DNA from: Sediminibacterium sp.
GTDB taxonomy: Bacteria > Bacteroidota > Bacteroidia > B-17B0 > Aurantibacillaceae
Assembly (NCBI GenBank): GCA_030054095.1
Contig: JASGCO010000002.1
Coordinates: forward strand, 62,001 to 126,000
Reading direction: 5' to 3'
Length of the DNA: 64,000 nucleotides
Shown: positions 10,310 to 20,030 of the stretch, piece after piece
Layout: each line of letters opens with the position of its first letter
How positions within the stretch are numbered: the stretch's first letter is position 1
Translations under genes and position numbers: made by a program
The notes under the pieces: model-generated
Told to the model about the DNA's origin: nothing
Seen by the model: the letters and a program-made list of their open reading frames with translations, nothing else
The model's database searches: none

Positions 10310-11458
10310 TTAAATTGTTTCCAGCTTTTCTGCTGTAGTATCTTCGTTACTTTTACTTACACTCAGGATAATGCCCATGGCCGCCATTGTAAACCAGATA
10401 GAGGTTCCACCCATACTTACCAGAGGAAGTGGCTGACCCGTTACCGGAAATAAATTTACTGCTACCGCCATATTAATCAACGCCTGAAATACCAGACTAA
10501 ATGATAAACCGATGGCGATAAATCCGCCAAATGTTTTATCTGTATCTCTAAGGATGCGGATCCCCCGGAAAAGCAAAACCATATACAGGAATAACATAAT
10601 GACACCAGTTAACAATCCATATTCCTCAATAATGATGGCATAAATAAAATCGGAAGAAGCCTGAGGCAGAAACGCTCGCTGTGTACTATTACCAGGTCCT
10701 TTTCCAATAACCCCACCATTTGCTACCGCTATTTTTGCCTGATCGCTTTGATAATTTGTTTTGGTATCACCACTGATAAAATTTTCGATACGGGCTTTCC
10801 AGGTTCTTCCGCGCGGAATCGCATCTGGAAAATTAAGTACGACCACTGTCAGCAAAATAGCAAACCCTACGCAGGCACCTATAATGTAAAGCATAAACTT
10901 CATCCGTACCCTGCCTATGAACATTAAACACAAACAGTTTACAAATAACAGAGCGGCAGTAGAAAAGTTAGCCGGTAAAATCAACGCACATATTAATCCA
11001 ATAGGTACAAGCAGTAATTTTACTACACCTTTAAATTCCTGAAGTGCATCCTGCTTAACCGTCAAAACCCTTGCCACGTAAAGCAACAGCATTATTTTAG
11101 CGATATCTGACGATTGAAACGTTAATCCTATACCCGGAATTTCAATCCAACGGCTAGCCTCACCGGCACTTACCCCACGCAATAATGTATAAAGCAATAA
11201 CGGAACCGAAAGAATAAATCCTATTTGCGCTACTTTGGCAAATACCGTGTATTTTATTTTATGAAACACATAAGCTATACCAAAACCCAGAACAATAATG
11301 ACAAAGTGTTTTATTAAATAATACTCGGAATTTCCCTGTTTGAATTTATGAGCAAGTGTTACCACTGCACTATAAACTACTAACACCGACAAAAGTGAAA
11401 GCAGCATCATTATAGCCCATATAACCTTATCTCCTTTTAAATATGCAAATAGTTTCAT
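10310..11458 (-). CDS. ftsW: Lipid II polymerase FtsW (SEDS family)
   Basis: SEDS-family peptidoglycan glycosyltransferase that works with FtsI at the septum. The 382-residue protein has about ten membrane helices and the C-terminal SEDS signature (FPVTGQPLPLVSMGGTS). It could also be labelled RodA-like, but the dcw context between the MurD-like ORF and murG makes FtsW the fitting call. It ends in a short charged cytoplasmic tail. Confidence 0.96.
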   Translation of the reverse strand: MKLFAYLKGDKVIWAIMMLLSLLSVLVVYSAVVTLAHKFKQGNSEYYLIKHFVIIVLGFGIAYVFHKIKYTVFAKVAQIGFILSVPLLLYTLLRGVSAGEASRWIEIPGIGLTFQSSDIAKIMLLLYVARVLTVKQDALQEFKGVVKLLLVPIGLICALILPANFSTAALLFVNCLCLMFIGRVRMKFMLYIIGACVGFAILLTVVVLNFPDAIPRGRTWKARIENFISGDTKTNYQSDQAKIAVANGGVIGKGPGNSTQRAFLPQASSDFIYAIIIEEYGLLTGVIMLFLYMVLLFRGIRILRDTDKTFGGFIAIGLSFSLVFQALINMAVAVNLFPVTGQPLPLVSMGGTSIWFTMAAMGIILSVSKSNEDTTAEKLETI

Positions 11459-11469
11459 TCGCTGGTATC

Positions 11470-11940
11470 CTATAATTGATTAACAAGCTCTACAAAACGG
11501 TTTCCCCGGTTTTTATAATTATCAAATGCTTCGTAACTGGGGCAAGCTGGTGAAAAAAGTACTACATCTCCATTAATCGCTACCATATTGCTTAATTCCA
11601 CCGCTTCTTTTATCGAATGCGCGCTGGTAATAAGACAGTTCTGATTCCGCATAACATTAAAAAGACGCTCCTTTTCTTTTCCCATATAGATAACCGCCTT
11701 TACTTTCTCCAGTTCCGCATTCAGCAAAAATCCATAATCTACCGTGCGGTCTTCGCCACCAATCAACAAAACAATTTTTGCCTGTAAGGTATTAATGGCA
11801 TTTACTGTTGACTTTATAGTAATGGAACGGGAATCATTTATATAAGCAACCCCCTTAAGTTCCGCCACCCATTCCATCTGGTGCGTAAACTCCGTAATAA
11901 CGGCAGGTTCTAATTCTTTATGTAAAACAGACCGGTTCAT
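11470..11940 (-). CDS. Stand-alone MurD C-terminal-domain paralogue
   Basis: A 156-residue protein matching only the C-terminal (glutamate-ligase) domain of the neighbouring MurD, aligned over about 135 residues with roughly one third identity by eye. Family landmarks are recognisable. MurD FINDSKATN becomes YINDSRSIT, GGQDKGND becomes GGEDRTVD, and SPACASFDLFQNYEDRG becomes SPACPSYEAFDNYKNRG. Both lysines in the first two motifs are arginine here, and the HRLE motif is HQME. There is no UMP-binding or ATPase domain, so it cannot act as a complete ligase. Its ATG comes one base after the murD stop, and ftsW follows 11 bases after its own stop, so it is embedded in the operon. I infer a conserved pseudoenzyme or MurD partner rather than decay. 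Function unknown. Confidence 0.88.
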   Translation of the reverse strand: MNRSVLHKELEPAVITEFTHQMEWVAELKGVAYINDSRSITIKSTVNAINTLQAKIVLLIGGEDRTVDYGFLLNAELEKVKAVIYMGKEKERLFNVMRNQNCLITSAHSIKEAVELSNMVAINGDVVLFSPACPSYEAFDNYKNRGNRFVELVNQL

Positions 11941-11941
11941 T

Positions 11942-13288
11942 TTATAATGCTCTTACAGATGCTTTAAACTGCATACCACGGTCTTCATAATTCTGGAACA
12001 GATCGAAACTGGCACAAGCCGGAGATAAGAGTACCACATCTCCCTTTTTACCTAGCTTGTACGAAGCTGCTACAGCGTCAGCCGCAGTGTCTGTTTCCAC
12101 GATCGTTTCAACAACTCCGCTAAAAGCGTTAATGATTTTCTTATTGTCTTTACCAAGACATACAATAGCCTTTACTTTGGCCTTCACTAAATCAATCAGT
12201 TCATTGTAATCATTTCCTTTGTCCTGTCCACCACAAATCCAAACTACAGGTTTTTGCATACTTTCCAGTGCATACCATGCCGAATTAACATTGGTTGCTT
12301 TGGAATCATTAATAAATTCGATTCCGTTGATAGAGGCCACAAATTCCAGGCGGTGCTCTACACCCTGAAAATCCTGAAGGCTTTCACGGATCGCTTCTTT
12401 GCGTACATCTACGATACGCGCGGCCATTGCTGCGGCCATACTGTTGTAAACATTATGTTTACCTTGCAGTGCTAATTGTTCAATTGTCATAATTAAGGGT
12501 TCTTGCTCTGGTTTATAATTAAGGGTTAACTGGTTAGAATTTAAAAACGCGCCATTACCTTCAATTGGTTGATTGATGCTGAATGGAATCAGCGTGGTAT
12601 TAATAGCACGGGATGATATATAGTTACGTATAACCTCATCATCTGCACAATACACAAAGTGGTTAGTTTTGGTTTGATTCTGCAGAATACGGAACTTAGA
12701 AGCCACGTAGTTTTCAAATTTATAATCATAACGATCCAGATGATCGGGTGTTATATTCAGTAACACAGCCACATCTGCTCTGAATTGAAACATGCCGTCT
12801 AACTGAAAACTGCTCAACTCAAGTACATAATAATCGTATTGTTCTGTAGCCACCTGATAAGCAAAGCTTTTACCAACATTACCAGCTAATCCGACATTAT
12901 ACCCCGCATTTTTAAGAATATGATAGGTTAACAGGGTTGTTGTTGTTTTACCATTTGAGCCGGTAATACAAATAGTTTTGGCATTTGTATATCGCCCCGC
13001 AAACTCTATCTCACTAATCACCGGAATATCTCGTTCTCTCAGTTTTACAACCAATTCCGCCTTATCGGGTATACCTGGACTTTTGACAACTTCTGTCGCA
13101 TTCAGAATCTTATCCTCAGAGTGTTGCAACTCCTCAAAAAGAATACCATGCTTCTCCAGCATGGACTTGTAGTTTTCCTTTATAGCACCTCTATCGCTTA
13201 CAAAGACGTCATAGCCCTTCTGTTGAGCGAGTATTGCACTGCCCACACCGCTTTCGCCACTTCCCAATATGACCATACGCTTATTCAT
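11942..13288 (-). CDS. murD: UDP-MurNAc-L-Ala--D-glutamate ligase MurD
   Basis: Cytoplasmic ATP-dependent ligase that adds D-glutamate to UDP-MurNAc-L-Ala. The 448-residue protein is complete. It has the N-terminal UDP-binding glycine loop LGSGESGVGSA, the ATP loop ITGSNGKTTTT, the central LSSFQLD and NITPDHLDRY motifs, and an intact C-terminal domain with NDSKATN, GGQDKGND and SPACASFDLFQNYEDRG. Its start overlaps the mraY stop by one base (TAATG). The gene directly downstream duplicates only its last domain. Confidence 0.98.
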   Translation of the reverse strand: MNKRMVILGSGESGVGSAILAQQKGYDVFVSDRGAIKENYKSMLEKHGILFEELQHSEDKILNATEVVKSPGIPDKAELVVKLRERDIPVISEIEFAGRYTNAKTICITGSNGKTTTTLLTYHILKNAGYNVGLAGNVGKSFAYQVATEQYDYYVLELSSFQLDGMFQFRADVAVLLNITPDHLDRYDYKFENYVASKFRILQNQTKTNHFVYCADDEVIRNYISSRAINTTLIPFSINQPIEGNGAFLNSNQLTLNYKPEQEPLIMTIEQLALQGKHNVYNSMAAAMAARIVDVRKEAIRESLQDFQGVEHRLEFVASINGIEFINDSKATNVNSAWYALESMQKPVVWICGGQDKGNDYNELIDLVKAKVKAIVCLGKDNKKIINAFSGVVETIVETDTAADAVAASYKLGKKGDVVLLSPACASFDLFQNYEDRGMQFKASVRAL

Positions 13289-14553
13289 TACCTGAGCTTC
13301 AGTGTTACAAATGTTAATACCGCCAGCATGATGCCAATGATTAAAAAGCGCATCACTATTTTTGATTCATGAAAACCTGATTTTTGATAATGGTGATGAA
13401 GCGGTGCCATTTTAAACAAACGGTTATTTTGCGCGTACTCCAATCCACGGCGCTTCTTCTGATATTTAAAATAATATACCTGCATAATCACCGATAGATT
13501 CTCCACAAGAAATACACCACATAAAATCGGAATCAGTAATTCTTTACGGATGGCGATAGCAAATACCGCAATGATACCGCCTATGGCCAAACTTCCCGTA
13601 TCACCCATAAACACCTGAGCTGGGAATGAATTGTACCATAAAAATCCGATACAGGCTCCAATGAAAGCAGCAATAAATACCACCAGTTCGCCCGTATGCG
13701 GTATGTACATAATGTTAAGATAATCGGCAAACACCATATTACCACTTACATACGCGAAGATGCCCAGAACAACACCTATTATGGCACTTGTACCGGCTGC
13801 CAACCCATCAATACCATCCGTAATATTGGCGCCATTTGAAACCGCTGCTACCACAATAATAACCATGGGGATAAAAATTAACCAACCGTATTTCATGCAA
13901 TCGTCACAGGCCCATGAGATAAATTTGGCGTAATCTAATTCATTGTTCTTTACAAACGGAATGGTTGTTTTAAGTGTCTTAACCGGATTTTCCGCATACT
14001 TAGGAATTTTCAAATCGGTTTGCTGATTAGGGTTATTAATTGCCCAACTTGTTTTGGCGTTCGAATCTAACCGTTCTTTAATTACCACATCCGGATGCCA
14101 GTAAAGTACACAACCAACAATTAAACCAATACCAACCTGACCGATAATTTTAAACTTTCCCTGTAAACCTTCTTTATTCTTTTTAAACACTTTTATATAA
14201 TCGTCCAGAAATCCTAGGCCACCTAACCAAATGGTAGAAATCACCATCAGAATGATATAAACGTTTAGCACCTTAGAAAACAATAAAGTTGGTATGAGAA
14301 TAGCGGCAATTATTATTAAACCGCCCATTGTAGGCGTTCCCGCTTTTTTGGTTTGTCCTTCCAGTCCCAGTTCGCGAATGGTTTCACCAATTTGCTTACG
14401 GCGTATAAACTCGATGATGCGTTTACCGTAAACCATGGAAATGAGAAGCGACACAATCAGTGCCAGCGCCGCACGGAACGAAATATACTGAAACGCTCCG
14501 GCTCCGGGTATATTGAATAAACGATCGAGATATGTAATTAAATAATACAACAT
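13288..14553 (-). CDS. mraY: Phospho-MurNAc-pentapeptide translocase MraY
   Basis: Polytopic enzyme that moves phospho-MurNAc-pentapeptide onto undecaprenyl phosphate to make lipid I. The 421-residue protein has the signatures [25 protein letters not shown] and FMGDTGSLA, plus the C-terminal HHHYQ motif. It is about 60 residues longer than the E. coli enzyme because of a polar insertion (about residues 155-225) in the first half, a feature I associate with Bacteroidota MraY. It overlaps murD by one base and lies 3 bases after murE. Confidence 0.98.
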   Translation of the reverse strand: MLYYLITYLDRLFNIPGAGAFQYISFRAALALIVSLLISMVYGKRIIEFIRRKQIGETIRELGLEGQTKKAGTPTMGGLIIIAAILIPTLLFSKVLNVYIILMVISTIWLGGLGFLDDYIKVFKKNKEGLQGKFKIIGQVGIGLIVGCVLYWHPDVVIKERLDSNAKTSWAINNPNQQTDLKIPKYAENPVKTLKTTIPFVKNNELDYAKFISWACDDCMKYGWLIFIPMVIIVVAAVSNGANITDGIDGLAAGTSAIIGVVLGIFAYVSGNMVFADYLNIMYIPHTGELVVFIAAFIGACIGFLWYNSFPAQVFMGDTGSLAIGGIIAVFAIAIRKELLIPILCGVFLVENLSVIMQVYYFKYQKKRRGLEYAQNNRLFKMAPLHHHYQKSGFHESKIVMRFLIIGIMLAVLTFVTLKLR

Positions 14554-14556
14554 AAT

Positions 14557-16020
14557 TTATATACCCAGTGTCTGAAAGGTTTCTTTTAAAATTTCGAAAT
14601 CATCGAACGGATGTTTTATCCCTTTAATCTCCTGGTACTTTTCGTGCCCTTTACCCGCAATAAGAATAATATCACCCTTTGCTGCTAAGGCACAAGCCGT
14701 TTTAATTGCTTCACGGCGATCGCTGATCCGTAAGGTCTTTTTCATATCTGCAGGCGATATGCCTTTTTGCATCTGGTTTAGAATTTCTTCCGGATCCTCA
14801 CTACGCGGATTGTCAGACGTAAGAACAACCCGGTTACTGTATTCGCAGGCAATAGCCGCCATTACCGGACGCTTTGCCGCATCGCGATCACCGCCACACC
14901 CTACCAGTGTTATTACCTGTTCGTTACCGTTACGTATATCTTTAATCGTATCCAGCACATTTTTTAAAGCATCCGGAGTATGCGCGTAATCCACAATACC
15001 GATGATCCCATTTGGTGATTTAAGGTATTGAAAACGTCCTTCTACAGAATTAAGATTGCTTAACGCTGTCAGTACATTCGTTTTATCCTGTTTCAGTAAA
15101 ATGGCCGCAGCATAAACTGCCAGAACATTGTAAGCGTTAAACGTTCCGATGAGCTTCACCCATAATTCCTGATTATCAATATTCAGTAATAGTCCGTTTA
15201 AATGATTTTCAATGATCCGGCATTTAAAATCGGCTACTCCTTGTAAACTGTAGGTGTGACGTTGTGCTTTTGTATTCTGCAACATGATCATTCCATTTCG
15301 GTCATCGCGGTTTACAACCGCAAAAGCACCTGTTGGTAAAGCATCAAAAAAGCCTTTTTTCGCTTTTATGTATTCATCAAAGGTATTATGATAATCCAAA
15401 TGATCGTGTGTGATATTCGAAAAAATAGCCCCTGTGAATTGCAATCCGGCGATACGATGTTGCGCCACCGCATGAGAACTTACTTCCATAAACGCGTACT
15501 CACATCCTAATTCCACCATCTTAGCTAACAACTCGTTAAGCGCCAAGGCGTCTGGTGTTGTATGCGTAGAAGGGATTACCGTATTGTTTATTTTATTCTG
15601 AACGGTTGACAGTAAACCCACAGAATATCCCAAAGAACGAAATAGATTAAACAATAAGGTAACAGTGGTTGTTTTTCCATTAGTTCCGGTTATTCCTACC
15701 AATTTTAATTTTGAAGAAGGATTGTCGTAAAAGTTACACGCCATTAAACCTAATGCATACGCTGTATCACTTACTTTTACATACGTTACCAGTTCATTCT
15801 TTTGTTCCGGCATGTCTTCGCAAACAATGGTATTGGCCCCCGCCTCGATGGCTTTTTCTATGAATGCATGTCCATCTACGGTTGTGCCACGGGTAGCTAC
15901 AAATACGCTGTCTTTTTTCACTTTACGTGAATCAAACGCAACGGCAGACACTGCCATGTGCGTGCTTCCAACCACCTCTTCGAGGCGAACTTTGTATAAT
16001 ATGTCGCTTAATAATTTCAT
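14557..16020 (-). CDS. murE: UDP-MurNAc-tripeptide synthetase MurE (meso-DAP type)
   Basis: ATP-dependent ligase adding the third stem-peptide residue. The 487-residue protein has the ATP loop GITGTNGKTTT and, in the C-terminal domain, the DNPR motif (TSDNPRSEDP) that marks meso-diaminopimelate specificity in MurE, as opposed to lysine. This points to DAP-type peptidoglycan. The start abuts the ftsI stop with no intervening base. Confidence 0.98.
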   Translation of the reverse strand: MKLLSDILYKVRLEEVVGSTHMAVSAVAFDSRKVKKDSVFVATRGTTVDGHAFIEKAIEAGANTIVCEDMPEQKNELVTYVKVSDTAYALGLMACNFYDNPSSKLKLVGITGTNGKTTTVTLLFNLFRSLGYSVGLLSTVQNKINNTVIPSTHTTPDALALNELLAKMVELGCEYAFMEVSSHAVAQHRIAGLQFTGAIFSNITHDHLDYHNTFDEYIKAKKGFFDALPTGAFAVVNRDDRNGMIMLQNTKAQRHTYSLQGVADFKCRIIENHLNGLLLNIDNQELWVKLIGTFNAYNVLAVYAAAILLKQDKTNVLTALSNLNSVEGRFQYLKSPNGIIGIVDYAHTPDALKNVLDTIKDIRNGNEQVITLVGCGGDRDAAKRPVMAAIACEYSNRVVLTSDNPRSEDPEEILNQMQKGISPADMKKTLRISDRREAIKTACALAAKGDIILIAGKGHEKYQEIKGIKHPFDDFEILKETFQTLGI

Positions 16021-18150
16021 TTACGAACTAAGCACTAATTCTATTTTTTCTCCTTTTGTAAACTTTTGCCCGGCTTCCTTGCTTTGTTTTTTCACCGACC
16101 CAAATCCCTGTATCTTTACATGCAGTCCATAATTTTCGAGTAAATACAAAGCGTCTTTAGCCGACATGCCTAATACATTTGGCATTACGCGCTTGCCTAA
16201 TTGTTCTTCTATTTTATGTTCCGTTAGCATTACCCGTGAACTATCGTTGCTCATCCGGCTCATATATTTTTCAGATGATGCAGGTACTTTTGCAGGAATA
16301 GCCAATTGTTCTGTAAGGTATCCCAACTCGCTGCCTTTGGTTTTGATGACATCCGGTGCTTGTGTCAGAAAATCTTTCTGATTGTTTAAAGGCTGTATAA
16401 AATCCAATCCTCCTGAATACACTTTTTCTGCAATCTCCTTAAACACCGGTCCTGAAACCAATCCACCGTAATAATCCCCTTTGGTTGGATTATTAATTAT
16501 CACAATACACGTATAAAGCGGGTTGTCTGCCGGGAAATACCCCACAAAAGAAGCCTGATAGGTTACATTTCCCTGCGACTTGTAATCGCCATTTTTCGCT
16601 ATCTGCGCGGTTCCGGTTTTACCACCAACGCGAAACGCGGTGATGTTTAAGCCTTTACCACTGCCATTCTTCACTACTCCTTCCATCATTTGTTTGGCTT
16701 TAGCGATGGTAGAGGGTTTTACAATTTTAGCGGCGATTACTTCAGGTTCAAATCTCTTTACTAAAGCGCCATTACGCCGAATTTCCTTAACAAACATGGG
16801 CTTTACCATTGTCCCATTATTGGCAATGGCATTATAAAGCGTGAGCGTGTGCAATGGCGTAACCATGCTTTCGTATCCGATACTTAACCAGGGTAGCGTT
16901 GTGCCGTACCAGTCTTTATCCTTAGGGCGTTTAATGCGTCCCGATCCTTCTCCTGGAATCGCCAGTCCCAGTTTACCATTCAAATGAAAACTGATCAGTT
17001 TGTCTGTAAACTGTCGTGGATTTTTAGAAAAGTACTTGGTAACAATTTTACTTACACCCACATTAGAAGACGTTTCAAATGCCTGTTGCACTGTAATTAC
17101 GGGTGTTTTAGGCGGATGCGCGTCACGCATACGACGATCGTAATACATACACTCACCATTACCTACCTGTATTTTTTCATCGAGGCTTACATCGTACTCA
17201 TCAAACGCTGTTAACAAGGAGGCCAACTTAAATGTAGATCCTGGTTCTGTCGGATAACCCAAAGCATAGTTCAGGTTTTCGGTGTAATTGGTAGAATCGC
17301 CACCTTTAGCCCGTGTAAGATTGGCTATGGCTTTAATTTGTCCGGTCTTCACTTCCATCAGCACCGCGCAACCATGTGAGGCCTGATTTTTAACCAGTGC
17401 TTTCAACAACGCGTGTTCCGCCACATCTTGTATGTTTATATCAATACTGGTGTACAAATCGCTTCCATCCTTAGGTTCCACTTCGTTCTCATCATTAATT
17501 GGACGCCACACATCTCCTGCAATTTTTTGCATCAGACGCTTACCACTTACACCCATTAACGTACTATCAAATGCACCTTCGAGTCCTACCGGTTTTACAC
17601 CCTGACGCGCCATACCAATAGTACGGGCAGCCAGCATCTGAAACGGACGTTCGCGCCGGTTGGTTTGCAGAGTTACTAATCCACCACGGCGGCCTTTACG
17701 AAGTATCGGAAATGTTTTTAGTGTTTGAAGATTTTTATGCGACACATTACGTTGAAGCACAATGTAACGGTCTTTTTCTCTTCGGGCTTTTACCAGCATT
17801 TTCTTATACTCGCCCGGGCTTCTATCATGAAATAAACGGCTCAACAGAAAAGACAAGGAATCTTTGTTCTCTTTAAAGAGCTTATCATCTATACTTGGGG
17901 CACAAATATCCACTCCCACTTCGTAGTACGGTAAACTGGTTGCTAATAAAGAACCATTGGCATCAAAAATATTACCGCGTACCGCTTCAATTTCAAATAC
18001 TTTGGTGGTATATGTTTCTGCCTTGTTACGCCACTCATCGCCCTGCACAAACTGAATAACACAGATGCGGTATAAAATAGCGAACGCGAAAACGCACATA
18101 AAAATGTACACCAGATACGTACGGGATAATATGTCTTTTTTATTTTCCAC
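16021..18150 (-). CDS. ftsI: Septal transpeptidase FtsI/PBP3 with C-terminal PASTA domain
   Basis: Class B penicillin-binding protein that cross-links septal peptidoglycan together with FtsW. The 709-residue protein has one N-terminal membrane helix (about 13-34), a pedestal domain, and a transpeptidase domain with the catalytic STFK at 305-308, SSN at 361-363 and KTGT at 511-514. A single PASTA domain occupies about 655-709. PASTA tails are best known from Gram-positive PBPs and kinases, but they also occur on Bacteroidota septal PBPs. It is coupled to ftsL-like (2 bases) and murE (0 bases). Confidence 0.97.
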   Translation of the reverse strand: MENKKDILSRTYLVYIFMCVFAFAILYRICVIQFVQGDEWRNKAETYTTKVFEIEAVRGNIFDANGSLLATSLPYYEVGVDICAPSIDDKLFKENKDSLSFLLSRLFHDRSPGEYKKMLVKARREKDRYIVLQRNVSHKNLQTLKTFPILRKGRRGGLVTLQTNRRERPFQMLAARTIGMARQGVKPVGLEGAFDSTLMGVSGKRLMQKIAGDVWRPINDENEVEPKDGSDLYTSIDINIQDVAEHALLKALVKNQASHGCAVLMEVKTGQIKAIANLTRAKGGDSTNYTENLNYALGYPTEPGSTFKLASLLTAFDEYDVSLDEKIQVGNGECMYYDRRMRDAHPPKTPVITVQQAFETSSNVGVSKIVTKYFSKNPRQFTDKLISFHLNGKLGLAIPGEGSGRIKRPKDKDWYGTTLPWLSIGYESMVTPLHTLTLYNAIANNGTMVKPMFVKEIRRNGALVKRFEPEVIAAKIVKPSTIAKAKQMMEGVVKNGSGKGLNITAFRVGGKTGTAQIAKNGDYKSQGNVTYQASFVGYFPADNPLYTCIVIINNPTKGDYYGGLVSGPVFKEIAEKVYSGGLDFIQPLNNQKDFLTQAPDVIKTKGSELGYLTEQLAIPAKVPASSEKYMSRMSNDSSRVMLTEHKIEEQLGKRVMPNVLGMSAKDALYLLENYGLHVKIQGFGSVKKQSKEAGQKFTKGEKIELVLSS

Positions 18151-18152
18151 GT

Positions 18153-18605
18153 TTATTTTATCACTTTGTATAATTCAGTGCTATCTACTTCTATTTTCAT
18201 GGGCGGAACCACGGGCTCTTTAAGTCCGAGACTATCTACCGCCTTTGCCACTTCGCTTTGTTTGCTGGCAAACATCAGTTCACTTTTGGTAGAAATGTAT
18301 TCGGAACGCAATTCTTTAAGCTGGTTAGACACCTTATTACTTTCACGTATGGTATCATCGGCATAATACCCATAAGCGATGTAGAGTATAGCAATGAACG
18401 CGAGAAACATGATATAAGGTACTGAACGCAGTGTTTTTTCATTGGTAAGAAACGAACCGCTGAATACGGTAGAAAGTCCCTTTGCCAATACTCCTTTTTT
18501 GTATGAGCGACGTTGAGTAGGTTCCTTTACCTCCTCTTCCTGTAGGATTTCTTCCTCGGGCAATTGTTCTTCGTTTGCCGGTATTTCTCTGTATTTATTT
18601 GCCAT
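18153..18605 (-). CDS. ftsL: FtsL-like divisome membrane protein
   Basis: Small bitopic protein, 150 residues: an acidic cytoplasmic tail rich in Glu, one membrane helix (about 64-84), then a periplasmic coiled-coil heptad region (about 86-130). This topology and its position between rsmH and ftsI are those of FtsL, which pairs with FtsB and activates FtsWI. Primary sequence is poorly conserved between phyla, so the symbol rests on synteny and topology. The N-terminal tail (about 60 residues) is longer than in E. coli. Confidence 0.85.
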   Translation of the reverse strand: MANKYREIPANEEQLPEEEILQEEEVKEPTQRRSYKKGVLAKGLSTVFSGSFLTNEKTLRSVPYIMFLAFIAILYIAYGYYADDTIRESNKVSNQLKELRSEYISTKSELMFASKQSEVAKAVDSLGLKEPVVPPMKIEVDSTELYKVIK

Positions 18606-18618
18606 TGGCGAATTTTCT

Positions 18619-19530
18619 TTATAATTTTTCCGCTACTCTTAGTTTCGCGCTGCGGGCGCGTGTATTGATTTTGATCTCTTCTTCAGAAGGCAGAATGGGT
18701 TTACCTGTGAGGTTTTTAAATACCTTTTTACTGCTACCGTAAATCACATCTTTCTCTTCCTTCCCTTCCACATTTCCGGTCTTCATCAGATTTTTCACCA
18801 AGCGGTCTTCCAAACTATGATACGACATCACCACCAACCGTCCTCCTGGCTTTAAAACCTCCACACATTGCGTTAAGCATTCCTTTAAGGCTTCCATTTC
18901 CTGATTGACCTCAATACGCAGCGCCTGAAATACACGCGCCAGATATTTATGATCATCGAAACGGGGCACACAGGTTTTAATCAGTTGCTTAAATGCGTCG
19001 GTGGTATCGAATGCCTGCGATTCGCGCCCGGTGCAAATAGTCTGCGCCAGTTTTCGCGCATTCTCCACTTCGCCATATTCCTGAAACAATTTCTGCAATT
19101 GCTGCTCAGAATATTCACGGATAATTTTTTCAGCCGTCAGATTTCCCTTTTGATTCATCCGCATATCCAGACGCCCATCGTAACGTATTGAAAATCCTCT
19201 CGAGGCTTCATCGAACTGATGAGAAGAGACTCCCAGATCTCCCAATATGCCATCTACCTGAGCTACACCTTGTAAACGAAGGTAGTTTTTCAGGTACCTG
19301 AAGTTTTGAGGAATCAACGTAAACCGTTTATCGTCTGGTACATTCCGCTGTGCATCTTCATCCTGATCAAACGCGATGAGTTTTCCACTTTCACCTAACA
19401 CAGAAAGGATCGCTTTCGAATGTCCGCCACCACCAAAGGTTAAATCCACATACGCTCCATCGGGACGGATAGTAAGCTGATCAATACAATCTTGTAAAAG
19501 AACGGGTATATGATATACGGGATTACTCAT
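18619..19530 (-). CDS. rsmH: 16S rRNA m4C1402 methyltransferase RsmH (MraW)
   Basis: S-adenosylmethionine-dependent methyltransferase that modifies C1402 of 16S rRNA. The 303-residue protein has the SAM-binding motif DLTFGGGGHS, the GDLGVSSHQFD motif and the C-terminal NTRARSAKLR. I chose the ATG at 19530 (MSNPVYHIPVLL...) because it gives the family's usual N-terminus. An open frame extends upstream to 19584 inside mraZ, but those residues are not family-like. The start overlaps the mraZ stop by 8 bases, and GGAGGGG lies just upstream. Confidence 0.96.
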   Translation of the reverse strand: MSNPVYHIPVLLQDCIDQLTIRPDGAYVDLTFGGGGHSKAILSVLGESGKLIAFDQDEDAQRNVPDDKRFTLIPQNFRYLKNYLRLQGVAQVDGILGDLGVSSHQFDEASRGFSIRYDGRLDMRMNQKGNLTAEKIIREYSEQQLQKLFQEYGEVENARKLAQTICTGRESQAFDTTDAFKQLIKTCVPRFDDHKYLARVFQALRIEVNQEMEALKECLTQCVEVLKPGGRLVVMSYHSLEDRLVKNLMKTGNVEGKEEKDVIYGSSKKVFKNLTGKPILPSEEEIKINTRARSAKLRVAEKL

Positions 19531-19993
19531 CCCCTCCATCGTTAAAATCCAGATTACCGAGTACATCCTGAGCCAACTGTTCAATATCTATATCCTGATT
19601 CAGGAATTCTTCATATAGTTTCTTATCCCAGATCTCAATCACATTGTTACTCCCCAGCACTTTTATATCACTCTTCACATCCGCGTACTCGCCCAACGAT
19701 TTGGGAATCAGAATACGTCCGGTAGAATCCGGATCACAAGATGTTGCCCCACCGGTAAACTTCCGCACAAACACATCATTGGATTTTATAAGGCGATTCA
19801 GTTTACTCAACTTTTTATTGAGTTTATCCCATTCGGTTAAAGGGTACAACACCAGACATTTTTGATGAAGATTACGATTCATCACAAATCCCTTTTCAAA
19901 CAATTCACTTAACTGCTTTTTGAGGTCAATAGGAAACATGAAACGCCCTTTAGCGTCCACTTTGCAATCATATTCCCCAATTAAACTCGTCAT
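19523..19993 (-). CDS. mraZ: Transcriptional regulator MraZ
   Basis: AbrB/SpoVT-type double-domain DNA-binding protein that controls the dcw operon it heads. The 156-residue protein shows two tandem MraZ repeats: GEYDCKVDAKGRFMFP at residues 6-21 and a second DPDSTGRILIPKSL near 87-101. Rings of this protein bind phased short direct repeats, and four such repeats lie upstream at 20031-20070. The ATG at 19993 is about 20 bases downstream of a TAnnTTTG promoter element. Confidence 0.97.
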   Translation of the reverse strand: MTSLIGEYDCKVDAKGRFMFPIDLKKQLSELFEKGFVMNRNLHQKCLVLYPLTEWDKLNKKLSKLNRLIKSNDVFVRKFTGGATSCDPDSTGRILIPKSLGEYADVKSDIKVLGSNNVIEIWDKKLYEEFLNQDIDIEQLAQDVLGNLDFNDGGDE

Positions 19994-20014
19994 GCACTGA
20001 TAATGAATGTTTTA

Positions 20015-20022
20015 CAAAAATA
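20015..20022 (-). promoter_or_regulatory. -7 promoter element of the dcw operon
   Basis: On the minus strand TATTTTTG matches TAnnTTTG. Its last base is 21 bases upstream of the mraZ ATG, so the leader is about 15 bases. The -33 region falls within the MraZ-type repeats, so bound MraZ would directly affect polymerase binding. Confidence 0.6.
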
Positions 20023-20030
20023 ATTAAATT

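Noticed and set aside
11470-11940. Reading the MurD-like ORF as a frameshift fragment of murD or an assembly artefact
   Set aside because: murD is complete with its own C-terminal domain, the paralogue is divergent at about two thirds of positions, and its spacing to both neighbours is operon-like.
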